DNA of 64,000 nucleotides from Voacanga thouarsii (taxonomy: Eukaryota; Streptophyta; Magnoliopsida; Gentianales; Apocynaceae). The translations under genes and the position numbers were made by a program. This document shows, one piece after another, positions 11,588-25,162 of the stretch (position 1 is its first letter; each line of letters begins with the position of its first letter). The stretch lies in assembly GCA_026120185.1 (NCBI GenBank), contig JANUWF010001783.1, positions 8,523,001 through 8,587,000 of the forward strand, read 5' to 3'. Below the pieces are notes generated by a model, which saw only the letters and a program-made list of their open reading frames with translations, had not been told where the DNA came from and did not search any database.

Positions 11588-14500
11588 TATTGAATATCGC
11601 CGCTCTGAGCTGCCCCGAAGAAGCAAAAGATTTGGCTAGTGACTCCAATCAAAGTTCAAGTAATTTATACTCAAACAGCTCCCAGAATATCCAATTCAAT
11701 TATTCAAGTCAAGGGACTCAAATTTAAGTCAAAGGGTTGGTAGGAAATCATGCAAAATTTGAACAAAAATATATTTGATTGGGGGTCGGTTCAGTGCGAA
11801 GCAAACGCTAAGAGGTCCCGAAGACAGATGTTAATAAATCAGGGTTGCTAGTTGGGAAAATACTGGGGAAACAGTGGTGGGGATCAAGAAGATCGCTGAT
11901 TGAGACGGAGGATATATTTGGATTCTAGTTTTTTTTTTAATTATATTTTTAACAATCTTTAAATTCATAATTTTTTCTGAAATTCGAAGTAGAGGAAATG
12001 GACAAATAATCTGAGGTAGTTTATAAGGAAAATGGATGGTCAGCTGGGTTTGAAACCAGACCATGTAGCATGTGCCTCTCGTCATAGTTGACTGACATGC
12101 ACCACATGCAGCATCCATTTTTTTTTTCCTATGTTAATTTCTCGTGCATTATTATATTATTAAGATTTAATGTATTAATATTAAATATATATTATTAATT
12201 AATTTAATTATTTATTTAATTTATTAAAATTTTATAATAAATTTATATAATATTTAAAAAATCACATATTTTAATTTATTAATTTAGATAATATTCAAAT
12301 AATCACATATTTTAATATATTAATATTACATACGTATATATTTTATTAGTTAATTTAATTAATTAAAATTTTAAATGCATTCAAATATAATTTTTTTTAA
12401 AAAAAATTATTTAACCACGTGTCACTTTATGATGCTTCCACCTGTCGTAATGATAGACTACATCTTTGACTTTTATATATATAAATTTCTTTTATTTTTA
12501 TTTTTTGTAATTTTATTTCTTTATAATAAAACTTTCGCTTTTGAACGTGACATAATACAAAATTTTAATCAAATATTTAAGGTTATACTTGAATAGGAAT
12601 TAGATTAAGATGAATTTATTAAAATTTAATAAAATGTTATTAGATGTGAAGTAAATGTGGAGTCTAATAGTTAAAGAAAAAGAGAGAAAAAAATGATATG
12701 TTATGAGTATATGATAATTCTCGAAAATATTAAAATTAGTAATAAAATTTTAAATAAAATATATTTATTTTTAAAATATTGAGAGAATTTATTAAGATTG
12801 GTGGATGTAGAGAGTAATTCAATTAGTAATTGATGTGATTATCATAACGTTGAATATAGAGCTTTTATAGAGGTAGTAATATTAAACACGATATGTTAAT
12901 ACGATACGAAAACGATAAGATTATAATGGGTTAGAGTTTTGCGAGTTTAGGTCGAAACGGGTCAACCCGTTTAATTTTAAACGTGTTCAGGTTATAAACA
13001 GTTTTAACCTGTGAACCCATTTAGCTTTTTTTTTTTAATATGTATGTTTAATACTTTTTATAATATCCTATAAATTTTATTATAAAAAATTAGATAATTT
13101 AATTTTTTAACATAAATTAATTGAATTAAATTTTATTATATAAATTAATTGAATTGTTTGCATGTCTATTTTGTTTAATTATATGAGATATTTTAAGAAA
13201 AATAAATAATATTAATATGATTATTTGCTTGATATATAGTAAATGAATTATTCTTAATTAATTATTATTTAGTGTCTATAATAATAATATTATTACAACT
13301 ACTTTTAGTGTCCATAAATATAGGTGATTGACACGAAATTAAGTCTCATCTTTTCCCTTATCTCATTTCTCACTCTTTGTCTTTTCCTGCATCCATTTAT
13401 AAAAAAAATATTTAAAAACATTTATGATAATATAAGAAAACGCCCTAATTTGAAGTGGCGAAATGAACTTTTTAATTAATTCTATATGTTTTCAATTGTT
13501 TAAAATAAATGACTTTCAACTTTTTTTAAAAAAAATCAAAATAAATTCTAAGTTGTACAAAAGATATTTTCATTTCCTATGTATGTTGAGCAACAATTAG
13601 GGCAATTTGGCGCCAATCACCTCTATTTATAGCTTGTTTAGAGGGAGAAGAGAAGAGAGGAATCATAAGGGTTTTGGGTTTTAGATATTTTGATTAATTT
13701 TTTAGGAAGGAAATGAATGGAAATGGAAAAATTAAGATAGTATAAAAATTTTAACATTCCTTCTATTCTAAAATAAGCAGAAACAAAAAAAATAATAATA
13801 AATTTTTATAAAATGGTCTAAAATAAGGACAGTAAATAAGGTTTAATACTGTTAAATCAAATTAATAGATAAAAATATAAATTTAAATCGTATCATTTAT
13901 TTTTTTCCCCTCTTCCCTTTCTTTTTCCAAATATTATATATAAGATTCTATTTAATTATAAAAGAAAATGAGGTGAGAAAGTAATTATATTCCTATTTTT
14001 TAAAATATAACTTTTGGTTCATTATTTATGTTTTGGGAAAGAAATGTTATTTCTTAAATTTGAAAAAATAAATTCAGAATATTAAAAAATAAATTATTGT
14101 TAAGAGATAGTATTTTGATTTATTTTTCAATATTATAAAAAGAAAAGATCAATTTAAAAAAAATAAAAACAAATAAGAAGACCTATTTCTATCTATATCT
14201 TTCACCTTATCCATCATATTCTTCCTTATTAATTCTATCTCCCCTCACCTCCCCCAATCTAGTAGTATATTAAAATTTGTATATTTCTAACTATAATTAA
14301 AAAAAAATTAAAAGGCTGCAGACTTTAACAAAAATAATTATAAACTATTAATTTAAAAGTCATATAATGATTTTATTAATTACACGAGAAGAAAATTTAT
14401 TAAAATTTTTATGAATATTCCAAATTGATAATAATAAGAAATTTATTTTATATCAATATTAAAATTTAAACGCAACATCAAGAACAATTAAAATATCAAA

Positions 14501-15771
14501 AAATAAAAATTATATTTAAAGACATAAAACGCTAGTTATATGATTTTCATTTATTATAATCATTTGAAAGAAAAAATATATAATTAAATTGTACAATGCT
14601 ATTAGAGATATTTAAAAAAAAATTTAAATTTTTTATATGTGTTAATGCTTTATTTTTAAAAATTAAAAATACAGTGTATTATTTTTTTTCAATATTTTTT
14701 GAACTTTTCAAATAGAGGAATGTAATGTATAATTTTGAAAAGCGAAATCTAAAAATTGAATTCAAAGATTGAATTAATTATAATATTTTTCATACTATAT
14801 TTTATTATAATTTAAATAAAATAAAAAATAATAAAAATTAGATCAGTATTTACATATTTAAAATTTAAATTTCACTTATAATTTATAATAAAATTTTAGT
14901 ATATTTTAATCAATTAAATAATAACAAAAATCTATTATTAAAACGTATTGATATAATTAAATACTTAATATTATTTATTATTACATAGATTTAATTAAAC
15001 AAGTAATTAATTAGATAATTATAACTATTTAATTGAATTATTAAAACTTTTTTTTCCCAATGTAAGATCTAACAATAAATAATAAACAATTTTTTTTTTC
15101 TATTTGGGGACTCCACACCTAATGGCTAATGTTCAAAGGCTTGTGCCAACTAATCTCCATCTATCCTCAATGGTAAACGTTTTTCCATTGGAAAAACACG
15201 CTCCGTATGGGATGATACGGTATTTATTTGCCCCTTTCTAACATCTGTCATATATGTTTTCTATTTTCCTTCCCTGAAAGGGAAGATAGGGAGGGGGCAC
15301 TAGGCTTCGCTATCATATTTATTTATATAACATTAAGGCTTTGAATAATAATTACGAGGCAATAGTAATATAATTCATTTTAAACAGTTAGATAATGGGT
15401 CTCGAATTTAATCATAATCTCTTTTTTTTTTATTTTTTATAAAATTAATGATTGAAATTGATTTTTTCTTCGTATTTATATTGATATATGAGGAGAATAA
15501 AGATATAAACTAAAATCCTAATATTCATAGCTTGGCCAAAAAATGTTTTAATTGCTTTAAAAACATTACTAGTATTTAAGTAATTAAATTACCATCGACA
15601 ATTAATACTTTCTATAATGCAAGATATAACTTGATTAGTGTACCACGTTGGAAGAGGTGGTTAGAAAACTCCTGAAGATAATGTTTAAGTTTTTTTTTTT
15701 TTTTTGAAAAAAAGAACAAGTAGATAATCCTATTTTAATACGACTTAAATGAAAAAAATGATAATAAATTT
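11588..15771. other. AT-rich intergenic DNA
   Basis: About 4.2 kb without a recognisable gene. The first few hundred bases are the upstream region of the anthranilate phosphoribosyltransferase gene. From about 12.1 kb the sequence is extremely AT-rich, with alternating TTAATTAATT-type stretches and a loosely repeated AATCACATATTTTAAT motif at about 12,258 and 12,299. A possible old repeat lies at 12,885-13,030 (listed separately). A matrix-attachment role is conceivable but nothing shows it. Confidence 0.5.
12885..13030. repeat. Possible old DNA-transposon remnant (GGGTCAACCCG motif)
   Basis: A compositionally distinct island in AT-rich DNA holding ACGATACGAAAACG, the short palindrome CGGGTCAACCCG and GTTCAGGTTATAAAC. 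Such GGGTT/AACCCG-rich blocks are common in dispersed plant repeats of DNA-transposon type. No terminal inverted repeat or target duplication could be defined, so the family is open. Confidence 0.25.
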
Positions 15772-15776
15772 AGAAG

Positions 15777-16118
15777 TGTTATAAAATTAGGGTAGTGTTA
15801 GAATAAAATCTTCACACTACACACTAATAAAACTCTAACTATTTTGCACAAGAATTTCTCTCTTTCTTTTCTCTCACAATTTTCTCTAATCTTTCTTTCA
15901 CTAATCTTTCTAATGGTGTATTACAAGCTTAGAGAATAGCTCTATTTATAGAGCTCTAATTAGTGGATTACATCATGGCATACATCATCTTCCACTAATC
16001 TTAATTAGTGGTGTCTCCACTAAATGGTGGACATCCATAAAAATCTTCTAATAATTCACATAAATCCATAATTAGTGGAGCCTCCACTAATTAATAAATA
16101 TTCCAATAATTCATAATA
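15777..16118 (-). repeat. 3' LTR of family S copy 1
   Basis: 342 bp; near-identical to the partner at 20,978-21,306. It contains the duplicated TTCTCTCACAATTTTC stretch missing from the partner. The polypurine tract follows directly at 16,119-16,127 on the plus-strand map. Confidence 0.93.
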
Positions 16119-19100
16119 CTCCCCCTTGGATGTCCATCCATTACATAAAGAATATGCCTCGTTAAAACCTTACTAGATAAAAATCCAGTGGGAAAAAAAA
16201 TCTAGTGAAGGAAAAAGAGTACACTATTCTATTTGTCCATTTATTACTCCCCCTGATGAGCTGATTCCTTTAAATCTTTAAACCGACGCATACCGATTTT
16301 ATATCTCAACTTTTCAAATGTTGCAGTCGGTAAAGTCTTCGTGAAAATATCTGCGAGGTTATCACATGACCGAATTTGTAGCACATCAATTTCACCTTTC
16401 TTCTGGAGTTCATGAGTAAAGAAGAATTTTGATGAAATATGTTTTGTCCGATCTCCTTTAATATATCATCCTCGTAATTGAGCTATGCAAGCTACATTGT
16501 CTTCATAAAGAGGAGTTGGAATACCTTTGATTGATGATAATCCACAACTTTCTCGGATATAATGAATCATGGATTTTAGCCATACACATTCTCGACTTGC
16601 TTCATGAATGGCTATAATTTCAGCATGATTTGAAGAAGTAGCTGCTATAGATTGTTTCGTAGAACGCCAATATATAGCAGTATTTCCACATGTAAATAGA
16701 TAGCCCGTTTGAGAACGTGCTTTATGTGGATCAGATAAATAACCAACATCTGCATAACCTATCAATGTTGGACTGGTTTTATTTGAATAAAATAATCCGA
16801 GATCAATTGTACCTTGGAGATATCGAAGGACTTGTTTAATTCCATTCCAATGTCGTCGTGTTGGTGAAGAACTAAATCTTGCTAATAAATTGACAAAGAA
16901 AAGCAATATCGAGTCGTGTATTATTAGCAAGATACAACAATGCACCAATTATACTGAGATATGGTACTTCAGGACCAAGGAGTTCTTCATCATTTTCTTG
17001 AGGTCGGAAAGGATCTTTATCCACATTTAATGATCGCACGATCATTGGAATACTCAATGGATGTGCTTTGTCCATGTAAAATCTTTTTAGCACTTTTGCT
17101 GTATATGTTGATTGATGAATAAATGTTCCACTCTTCAAATGTTCAATTTGTAAACCAAGGCAAAATTTGGTTTTACCAAAATCCTTGATTTCGAATTCTC
17201 TTTTTAAATAATCAATTGTTTCTTGGAGCTCTTCGAGAGTTCCAATAAGATTAATATCATCAACATATATAGCTAATATCACAAATTTAGAATCGATTTC
17301 TTAATAAAAACGCATGGACATACCTGGTCATTTTTAAATCCCGCTTTCAATAAATATTCACTAAGACGTGTAAACCACATGCGCCCGATTGCTTCAGGCC
17401 ATATAATGATTTCGCAACTTGATGGAGTAATTTTCACGAGGATAATGTTTATATGCTTCGTGCATATGAAATCCTTCGGGGATTTTCATGTAAACATCAT
17501 TTTCTAAATTTCCATACAAGTAAGCGAGTGACAACATCTAATAGGTGCATATCTATCTTTTCATGTACTTGCAAAACCGATAAGATATCGGAGTGTAATA
17601 GCATCAACAACAAGAGAATAAGTTTCATCATAATCAATACCTGGTCTTTGTGAAAAACCTTGGGCTACTAATCGCGCTTTATATCGAACGATTTCACTCT
17701 TTTCATTGCGCTTTCGCACAAATATCCATTTGTAGCTAACAGGTTTTATACCTTCCGGTGTTCGGACTGCAGGTCCGAAGACTTCACATTTTGCCGGTGC
17801 ATTTAACTCCGATTGAATCGCATCTTTCCATTGCAGCCAATCTTTTCTATGCCGACATTCATCAATCGATATTGGTTCGGGATCATCATTATCTCGTGTA
17901 ACATCAAGAGATATATTGTATGCAAATATATTATCAATAACAGCTTTCTATCCGATTCCAACTTCTACCTGAAGTGGTATAATTGATAGAAATTTCAGTG
18001 TTACTTTCATCAACTTCGGTTCTTTGTCATCAGTTCTCTCTTGGTCTTTATCATTCTTTTCTTCAATATGATCTTCTGGATCATTTAATCCTCTTTTCTT
18101 TCGAGGATTTTTATCTTTAGAACCAAGAGGTCGGCCACGCTTCGGCGTGTTTTTGACTCAACAGACTATAGGTATAATATTTTGTTCTCACTGGAACTTC
18201 AATTCGAATGGGAGCATTTATAGTTGGAATATACGATTTTGTAACTCTTCCGGAGTCAACAAAAGCGTCCGGCATTTGATTTGCAATGCTTTGCAAATGA
18301 ATTATCTTTTGAACTTCAAGTTCACATGCGCTTGTGCGCGGATCAAGATAATTTAATGATGTTGTCCAAGCAAGATCCTTTTTATACTTGTTTTGGTTCT
18401 CCCCTAATTTAGGGAATAATGATTCATCAAAATGACAATCGACAAATCTTGCTGTGAATACATCTCCTGTCGGGGTTCAACATACTCGAAAATAGAGGGA
18501 GAATCATATCCAACGTATATCCCCTTTCTTCTTTGAGGACCCATCTTTGTACGTTGGTTTGGTGCAATTGGAATATATACAAGACACCCAAAAATTCTTA
18601 AATGAGCAATATTTGGTTCGACCCAAAAGCCAATTGCAAAGGAGAGAATTTATGATAACTAGCTGGTCTTATACGTACAAGTGTTGCAAGCATGTAGAAT
18701 AGCATGTCCCCGAGCAGATGTTGGGAGATTTGTTTTCATTAATAATGGTCTAGCAATTAATTGTAATCGTTTAATCAAAGATTCAAGCAAGACCATTACG
18801 TGTGTGAACATGAGCTACAGGATGTTCAACATTAATCCCAATTGACATGCAATATGCATCAAAAGCATGTGATGAAAATTCACCAGCATTATCCAAACGG
18901 ATATTTTTAATGTGATGGTCCGAAAATTGTGCTCGTAATTTAATTATTTGAGCAAGTAAACGCCAGGTTGCGAGTAGATAATAAACATACATGTGACCAT
19001 CGGGATGATGCATCAATTAAGACCATAAATATTTGAACGGTCCACATGGTGGATCAATAGGTCCACAAATATCTCCGTGAATCCGTTCGAGAAATGTAGG

Positions 19101-20878
19101 ACTTTCAACTCCTACTTTTACTGGTGATGGTTTAACAATTAATTTTCCTAGGGAACATGCAGTACATGCGAATTTTTCTGATGTTAATATCCTTTTATTT
19201 TTTAAAGGATGACCATGTGTATTCTCAATGATTCTTCTTATCATGGTAGATCCCGGATGACCCAACCGGTCATGCCAAATGCTAAAAGTAATAGGATCAG
19301 TAAACTTCGGTTTACTAGATGATGAATTTCAATTGTACGTATTTTTACAAAATATAGACCAAGTAGAAAAAGACGGCAGTTTTTCTAATACCGATTTCTT
19401 ACCAAAATGCATTTGAGTAATAAAAAGATGCTCAATCCCATTTTCCTCATTTGTTTCAACATGATACCCATTTCTGCGGATATCTTTAAAACTCAATAAA
19501 TTTCTTCTGGATTTTGAGGAAAATAGTGCCTTATCAATAATAATTGTTGTTCCTTTAGGCAACAATATACTAGCTCTTCCGGAGCCCTCAATTACATTTG
19601 CACTACCGTTTATCGTATAAATATTTATTTCTCCCATTTTGAGATCAGAAAAATATTTCTCATTTTTTAGTATGGTGTGTGTAGTTCCACTATCAATAAT
19701 GCATACATCATCATTAATAACAGACCATCCGAACACAAATATATATATGTAAACGTAAATATTATTAGAATAGAATGAAAATGAAAATACAAAAATATCG
19801 GGGTGAGGCTTTAGTTCTTTTGGACACCGCCATCACCAATTAAATGGTCTATCCTACCGTCCGGATGTTCAAAAAATCCGATACATCCATATGGGTAATA
19901 TTGATATTAAGATCTTCGGGATCACTATCGTCATCCTCGACATTATTTATTGGATGTTGAGAAAAATTTGCTTCCACATTTTTATTTTTCAATGAAGCTT
20001 GATACAATTCAACTAAATGCTTAGCCGTACGACAGCTTTCGTGACCAATGACCTTTCATGCCACATCTATAACATATATCCTCATGCTTTTCTTCAATTT
20101 CTTTTTCTTTTCCCTTTTGATCTTTTCTGTTCCACTTCGGTGGCCAGTATTTCTCACAGTTTGATTATAATTGTGATAAGGGAAATATCGAGCGTGTCTA
20201 CGACCATAACCACGACCACGGCCACGGCCAAGGCCACGACCACGACTATAACGATGGCTTCTGCTGGAGCCAACAGACATTCACTTCGGGAGTGTCTGTA
20301 GAGCCGATTGGTCCGGCTTCATGATTTCTCAATAATAACTCATTATTTTTCTCTGCAATGAGGAGGGCGTAATTAAATCAGTAAATTTTGTATACCCCTT
20401 TTCTCGATATTGTTGCTGCAGGACAATATTCGAGGCATGAAAGGTGGAGAATGTCTTCTCCAACATATCTTCATCGATCACTTTTTCTCCGCATAATTTT
20501 AATTGAGATGTAATTTTATACATTGCGGAGCTATATTCATTCACGGTTTTAAAATCTTGCAACCTCGGGTGCAACCATTCATACCGTGCGAGTAGGTATT
20601 ACGACCATCTTCAGGTGGTCAAATCTTTCTTTTAAATTTACCCACATGCCATATGGATCTTTTTCGGTAAGATATTCCATTTTCAAATTTTCATCGAGAT
20701 GACGACGAATAAAAATCAAAGCTTTAGCCTTGTGTTGTGCAGATGCACTATTATTTGCTTGAATAGTTTCACTAAGGCCTTCGAGCATTTAGATGCATTT
20801 CGCATCGAGAACCCATGACATATAATTTTTTCCGTAAATATCAAGGGCTACAAATTCGAGTTTTGCGATGTTAGCCAT
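16119..20878 (-). pseudogene. Broken Copia gag-pol of family S copy 1
   Basis: Read on the minus strand from the ATG at 20,878 (MANIAKLEFVALDIYGKNYM). A one-base loss shifts the gag frame near 20,790-20,800, where related copies read on through MHLNAE. Then come the gag core (about 20,788-20,329), an RG-rich patch and a CYRCGMKGHWSR zinc knuckle (about 20,280-20,030) and the aspartic protease active site IDSGTTHTIL (about 19,690). Next are the GAG-pre-integrase and integrase core (FACTACSLGKL, DICGPIDPP; about 19,265-18,660), reverse transcriptase with catalytic YVDD near 17,260, and RNase H (ATSSNHAEIIAIHEASRECVW) at about 16,600. Every domain is recognisable but spread over several frames with stops, so no full polyprotein can be made. 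Confidence 0.9.
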
Positions 20879-20977
20879 AGAGATCAATAAATGCGTACTG
20901 TCTTCCGGCTTTGGTAACGGCGAAACTCGTGCTTAGTCTTCCGGCTTTTGTATCGGTAGAGACTCGTGCTGATAACG

Positions 20978-21306
20978 TGTTATAAAATTAGGGTAGTGTT
21001 AGAATAAAATCTTCACACTACACACTAATAAAACTCTAATTATTTTGCACAAGAATTTCTCTCTTTCTTTTCTCTAATCTTTCTTTCACTAATCTTTCTA
21101 ATGGTGTATTACAAGCTTAGAGAATAGCTCTATTTATAGAGCTCTAATTAGTGGATTACATCATGGCATACATCATCTTCCACTAATCTTAATTAGTGGT
21201 GTCTCCACTAAATGGTGGATATCCATAAAAATCTTCTAATAATTCACATAAATCCATAATTAGTGGAGCCTCCACTAATTAATAAATATTCCAATAATTC
21301 ATAATA
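20978..21306 (-). repeat. 5' LTR of family S copy 1
   Basis: 329 bp; it ends in TATAACA on the element strand and is followed by the primer-binding-site region at about 20,963-20,977. The target duplication AGAAG lies just outside at 21,307-21,311. Confidence 0.93.
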
Positions 21307-21311
21307 AGAAG

Positions 21312-23635
21312 GAAAAAATAGCTTTTTTTTTTTTTTTTTGGTGGTGTCAAGAAACTAATTGATGCTTATCAATCTTGTCATAGAAATTAGGGAGTAGACG
21401 TGTTGGTTTGGAAACTCAAACGTAACTTGCCAAATTGTTCATGAATTAAGTTTTCTAAAATTATGTGTGTATATTATATTATGACAATGACATTTTTTTG
21501 TTTTTTTTTTAAATATACATCTAAAGATTCGAGTTGTAGATTAAATTCGGGTCTATTATTTCACAAGATATGCTTTTGATCAATCTAGCAATTATCTAAT
21601 AATATATTTTTAATTTAATATAAAAATTTAGAACAAATATTTACATCACACATTTATTTCTAAATTTACATCTCTCAATCTTTTTCATCTTTTTTATCCA
21701 AATTAAACATACTATATGTCTGGGTGAAATCATTGTTGTATTGACATTAGAACCAATGAATTGATGACTTTCTGTTAAAATTAAAATATTGGTTATTTTT
21801 CTCTCCATCGTCTCACTTGACTACAGAAACCAACTTTAAAAAGAATAAATAAAATCAAGCAGAAAATATAATCAAATTAATTTAATTATTAAGAAAACAC
21901 CTATATTTAATAACCATAACTCTATTATAGAGGAGATCCTAATCTAGCATTAGAAATAATTTAAGAACTATGCTAACAATTTTTATTTTCTTAATTTTTT
22001 AAAAATACTCAATAGTCTTCCCACATAGATAATCATAATATTTTGTATAAATATAAAAATACAGAAAATAAAATATAATTCGAATTTAAATTTTATTATT
22101 TTATTTTTTGTTACACTGTCTAAACTAATATTTGTGAATTTAGCGTCAAATAATGGTTCAAAAATATGGGGCTGATTTGAAGTCAAGGAGGGCATGCGGT
22201 GCCAACCTCGCTTTGGATAATGAGATGGACAAAAATTCTACACAACTTCCAACACGTGTTTCATTCTTTATTATTATATTATCTTTATTTTATATTATCA
22301 ATCATTTTAAATTTATATATATAAATTAAAAGTTTATAAATTTTAAATAATTCTAAAATTAAATTTCTAAAAATATTTTTAATCGAGTTTTTGTCTATTT
22401 TGATAATTGGAAAGAATTAAGTTATAATTAATGGAAAGAGAAATATTGTAAGGAATGATAGGATTAAAAAAAATAATAAAATTTTATAAAATTTTGTAAA
22501 ACGATTTATATTATAAAAAAAATTAAATTTAAAACAACTTTTATTGTGAAATTAAAGTAGTAATATAGTAATATCTTCTAAGTATGCGGCTAAGGACACA
22601 GCTTATTCATATAAAAAAAATAACAAATTGTCTTGTACTTTAGATTAATCAAAATTTCAATCCCTCAAATATCGTGAACTAAAAAATTAATCCATAGTAG
22701 CCTCTCGCATCCTTGTCCCGAGCTGGTTCTCGTTAAGGAGAGAGGTCCGGATAAAGTCGAGAATAAAATCATCCCAAAGCAGAAATGTAGGGGCCCAGCA
22801 AATCCATCAAGGAAAAATAAATTATTAAATATATAGAATTAAATGAAGTTTAAGGAAAGAAAGTATAATATTTTATAAATAGATAATCATATAAAATAAT
22901 AATATATTTAAATTAAAATAAAATTTTAATTTAGAATGAGAATTGATATCTAAATCAGCAGGTAATTGATTTGTTTCACGTTTCCATTCCCCTAGTTGTC
23001 CAAAAAGCATCTACTAAAGTTATTCAACACACGTGCACAATTTTTTAGCTATTTTTGATTTTTTTAAAATACCGATTATAATATTGTTACAGTTAGATAA
23101 TAATTTTTAAAAAATAAATTTATTTAAATATAAAAAAATTATAAAATATGTGAAACTAATAGTTAATAGTTAAGGCAGAATCGAAATGGAGATAAAGAGA
23201 AAATATGATGTATCGTGAGTATATAATAGTTTTTAAAAAATAAAATTGATTTAAATTAAAATTATTTTTAATTGAATTGAAGATTTAAATTAGATTGAAT
23301 ACCAATCCAAATATACCCTTATTGAAAAACATTTCAATGCCTCCTCTGCAAAAATATGATCCAATTCGAAGCCACATATTATAATCCCAAAAACAAGACA
23401 GAAAAGGAAAGATCTATATTCGGAAGTTTGGTTTCAGAATTGGAACGCCAAAATTGAAAGATACCAATATTGTAAGAGTTTGAAATAATGCAAGCAACCC
23501 TTTCCCAGTGCTGCCCCACTCTCCCAACCCCACCCCGCCAAACCCACAGCAGCAAAGTTGGCCGCACAACAAGTGCTTCCTCACAATATTTCACTGATTT
23601 GGTGAATCTCTGGCAGGATAAGGATTTTGGATCTC
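21312..23635. other. AT-rich intergenic DNA, no gene seen
   Basis: AT-rich sequence with several homopolymer runs. A short GC-richer stretch at about 22,690-22,810 has no open frame of note. The open frames at 21,983-22,195 and 23,379-23,873 do not resemble a known protein; part of the latter overlaps the proposed last exon of the next gene in another frame. Confidence 0.45.
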
Positions 23636-25162
23636 TCAGTGAATTGGGAGATTTCTCCATATAATTACACATATCAAGAACCCTACAAAAATGTTGAAGT
23701 CCTGTTAATTGATTTAGATCAACGAGAAAAAATAAAAAATAATATGTACACATTGTAATATTGAAATAGTAAATTTTGTAACTTTGACGGTAATTTATTT
23801 GGTAAAAAAAAAATAACTTTTCAGTAAAAGAAGTAATAAATCTTATAGCTTTTGTAGTTTTGATTATGGTCACTTTGACAAAAATACAAATTTTAGTAAA
23901 GAAATTGTAAGTTTTAAAATTATAATAAATTTTAACACAATTTACTACGTATTTTTCTTGTTAAAATTTATTATTTTTATTAAATGAGTTCCGTCAAATC
24001 TATAATAAAGTTACTATTTGAATAAACATTCATCTTCCGCCTCATCATCTTCCAAATAAACCAAAATGAGAAAAAAGAAAAAGAAAAAGAAAGTATGCAG
24101 AAATAGAGTTTACCTATTAACTCTTCCACTAAAGGCCATCCTATTCTGCTGGAAGCTGAGCGGACTGCATTTCACAAATTTTATTTGTCAAAATCAAAGA
24201 CTTTCAATTGAAATAACAATTGACAATTGACATTGCAATAACTATATTACAATACTTGATGAATTATAGAGTGTTAGCACCATTTTTTTTTTTTAATTCC
24301 TGATTGATGCATGATGGTCAAAATTGTGGTCAAGTTTCTTACTTGAATCACAGTTCGATGTGGAATTCCAGCTACCACACATGCACAAATCAGCATTGGC
24401 ACCAACATCAAATCCACAAGATCCTCCTGTTGCCTCACATGCTTTACAAAATGCTTCATTTCCTTGCACAGAATACTTCACCCTTATTCCATAAGACCAT
24501 CCATCAGGCCCCGAAACTCTCAATGGTGCTAGACTATATGCACTGCTATAGCCTTGGCAACCTAGCTTGGAAAGATTCACAGCCTTGACAGCCTCAAAGG
24601 AAACCGAACAGCAGTCCGGTGAGCCCGATCCATACACTGAGCCCATCCGTTTCGGCCCAATTATGTCCCAAGCAGGGCATGCATAATACTCATCACATCC
24701 CATCCCTGAAATGTTGTGGCATGGCATGTGCTTCCCTGGAAATCCCTCAAACAATGGTGATTCTGGTGAGCAGCCTATTAGCAAGAACACATTGTCTGTT
24801 GTTGGATTCAAGTACGGTGCGCGCCAGTCCTCGACCACAAAGCCGTTACCTCGGCCTCCAAGAAAGATGGAGTCACAAGTTGACATGTGAGGATCGTGTA
24901 ACGTGAGAGATTGGTAAGCATAATCGATGTCTAAAACGCGGTATGAGCCAGAACTGATGTGGAACATTAGTACATCATTGATGCAAAACAAGAGATCCCG
25001 GAAGCCCGGGTGGCCACAGCCATATTGAAGACCAAAAGGGTAATCAACAGTTAGGTTGCCACAGTAGGATCTGCAGCCTAATTGAGCATGGCCATTGCTG
25101 AGTACTTGTGGGACTAATACATGAAGTATGATGGAGATGGCTGAGAAGAGGAAGTAAGCCAT
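23636..25162 (-). CDS. WAK-type galacturonan-binding extracellular protein
   Basis: Secreted or membrane-anchored protein with the extracellular module of wall-associated kinases but no kinase domain. Residues 1 to about 22 are a signal peptide (MAYFLFSAISIILHVLVP). The GUB_WAK pectin-binding type start CRSYCGNLTVDYPFG and YGCG follows, then Cys-rich sequence and a WAK-associated C-terminal region with CKACEATGGSCGFD and CMCGSWNSTSNCDS. The first exon (25,162 to 24,343) ends in the donor A/GTAAGAAAC. A three-exon reading (25162-24343, 24155-24114, 23682-23636) closes in frame with 302 residues and a hydrophobic tail (FLICVIIW). If the first donor is not used, the frame runs to a stop at 24,293 (289 residues). 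Exon 1 is certain; the tail is inference. A Copia element sits 580 bp upstream of the ATG. Confidence 0.8.

Larger units (their letters stand above)
15777..21306 (-). mobile_element. Complete Copia retrotransposon (family S), copy 1
   Basis: A full-length 5.5 kb Ty1/Copia element on the minus strand. The 5-bp target duplication AGAAG is present on both sides (15,772-15,776 and 21,307-21,311). LTRs lie at 15,777-16,118 (3' LTR in element orientation) and 20,978-21,306 (5' LTR). They differ by about two substitutions plus one 13-bp gap, so the insertion is recent. The LTRs start TATTATGAATTATTGG (element strand; the usual TG is TA here) and end ...TTTTATAACA. A polypurine tract AAGGGGGAG precedes the 3' LTR. 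Immediately inside the 5' LTR the element strand reads CGTTATCAGCACGAG, the place of the primer-binding site. Internal order is gag, protease, integrase, RT, RNase H, as in Copia, but the frame is broken in several places. Confidence 0.95.

Noticed and set aside
12170..12370. AT-rich stretch considered as a matrix-attachment region or origin
   Set aside because: High AT content and loose repeats are typical of the whole spacer; nothing specific supports a function.
20017..20301. Thr/Ala-rich plus-strand frame (and the like at 58,037-58,402)
   Set aside because: Reverse strand of the RG-rich patch of the family S gag; repeats explain its odd composition.
24304..24906. Plus-strand frames
   Set aside because: Antisense to exon 1 of the WAK-type gene, which has strong protein-family support.
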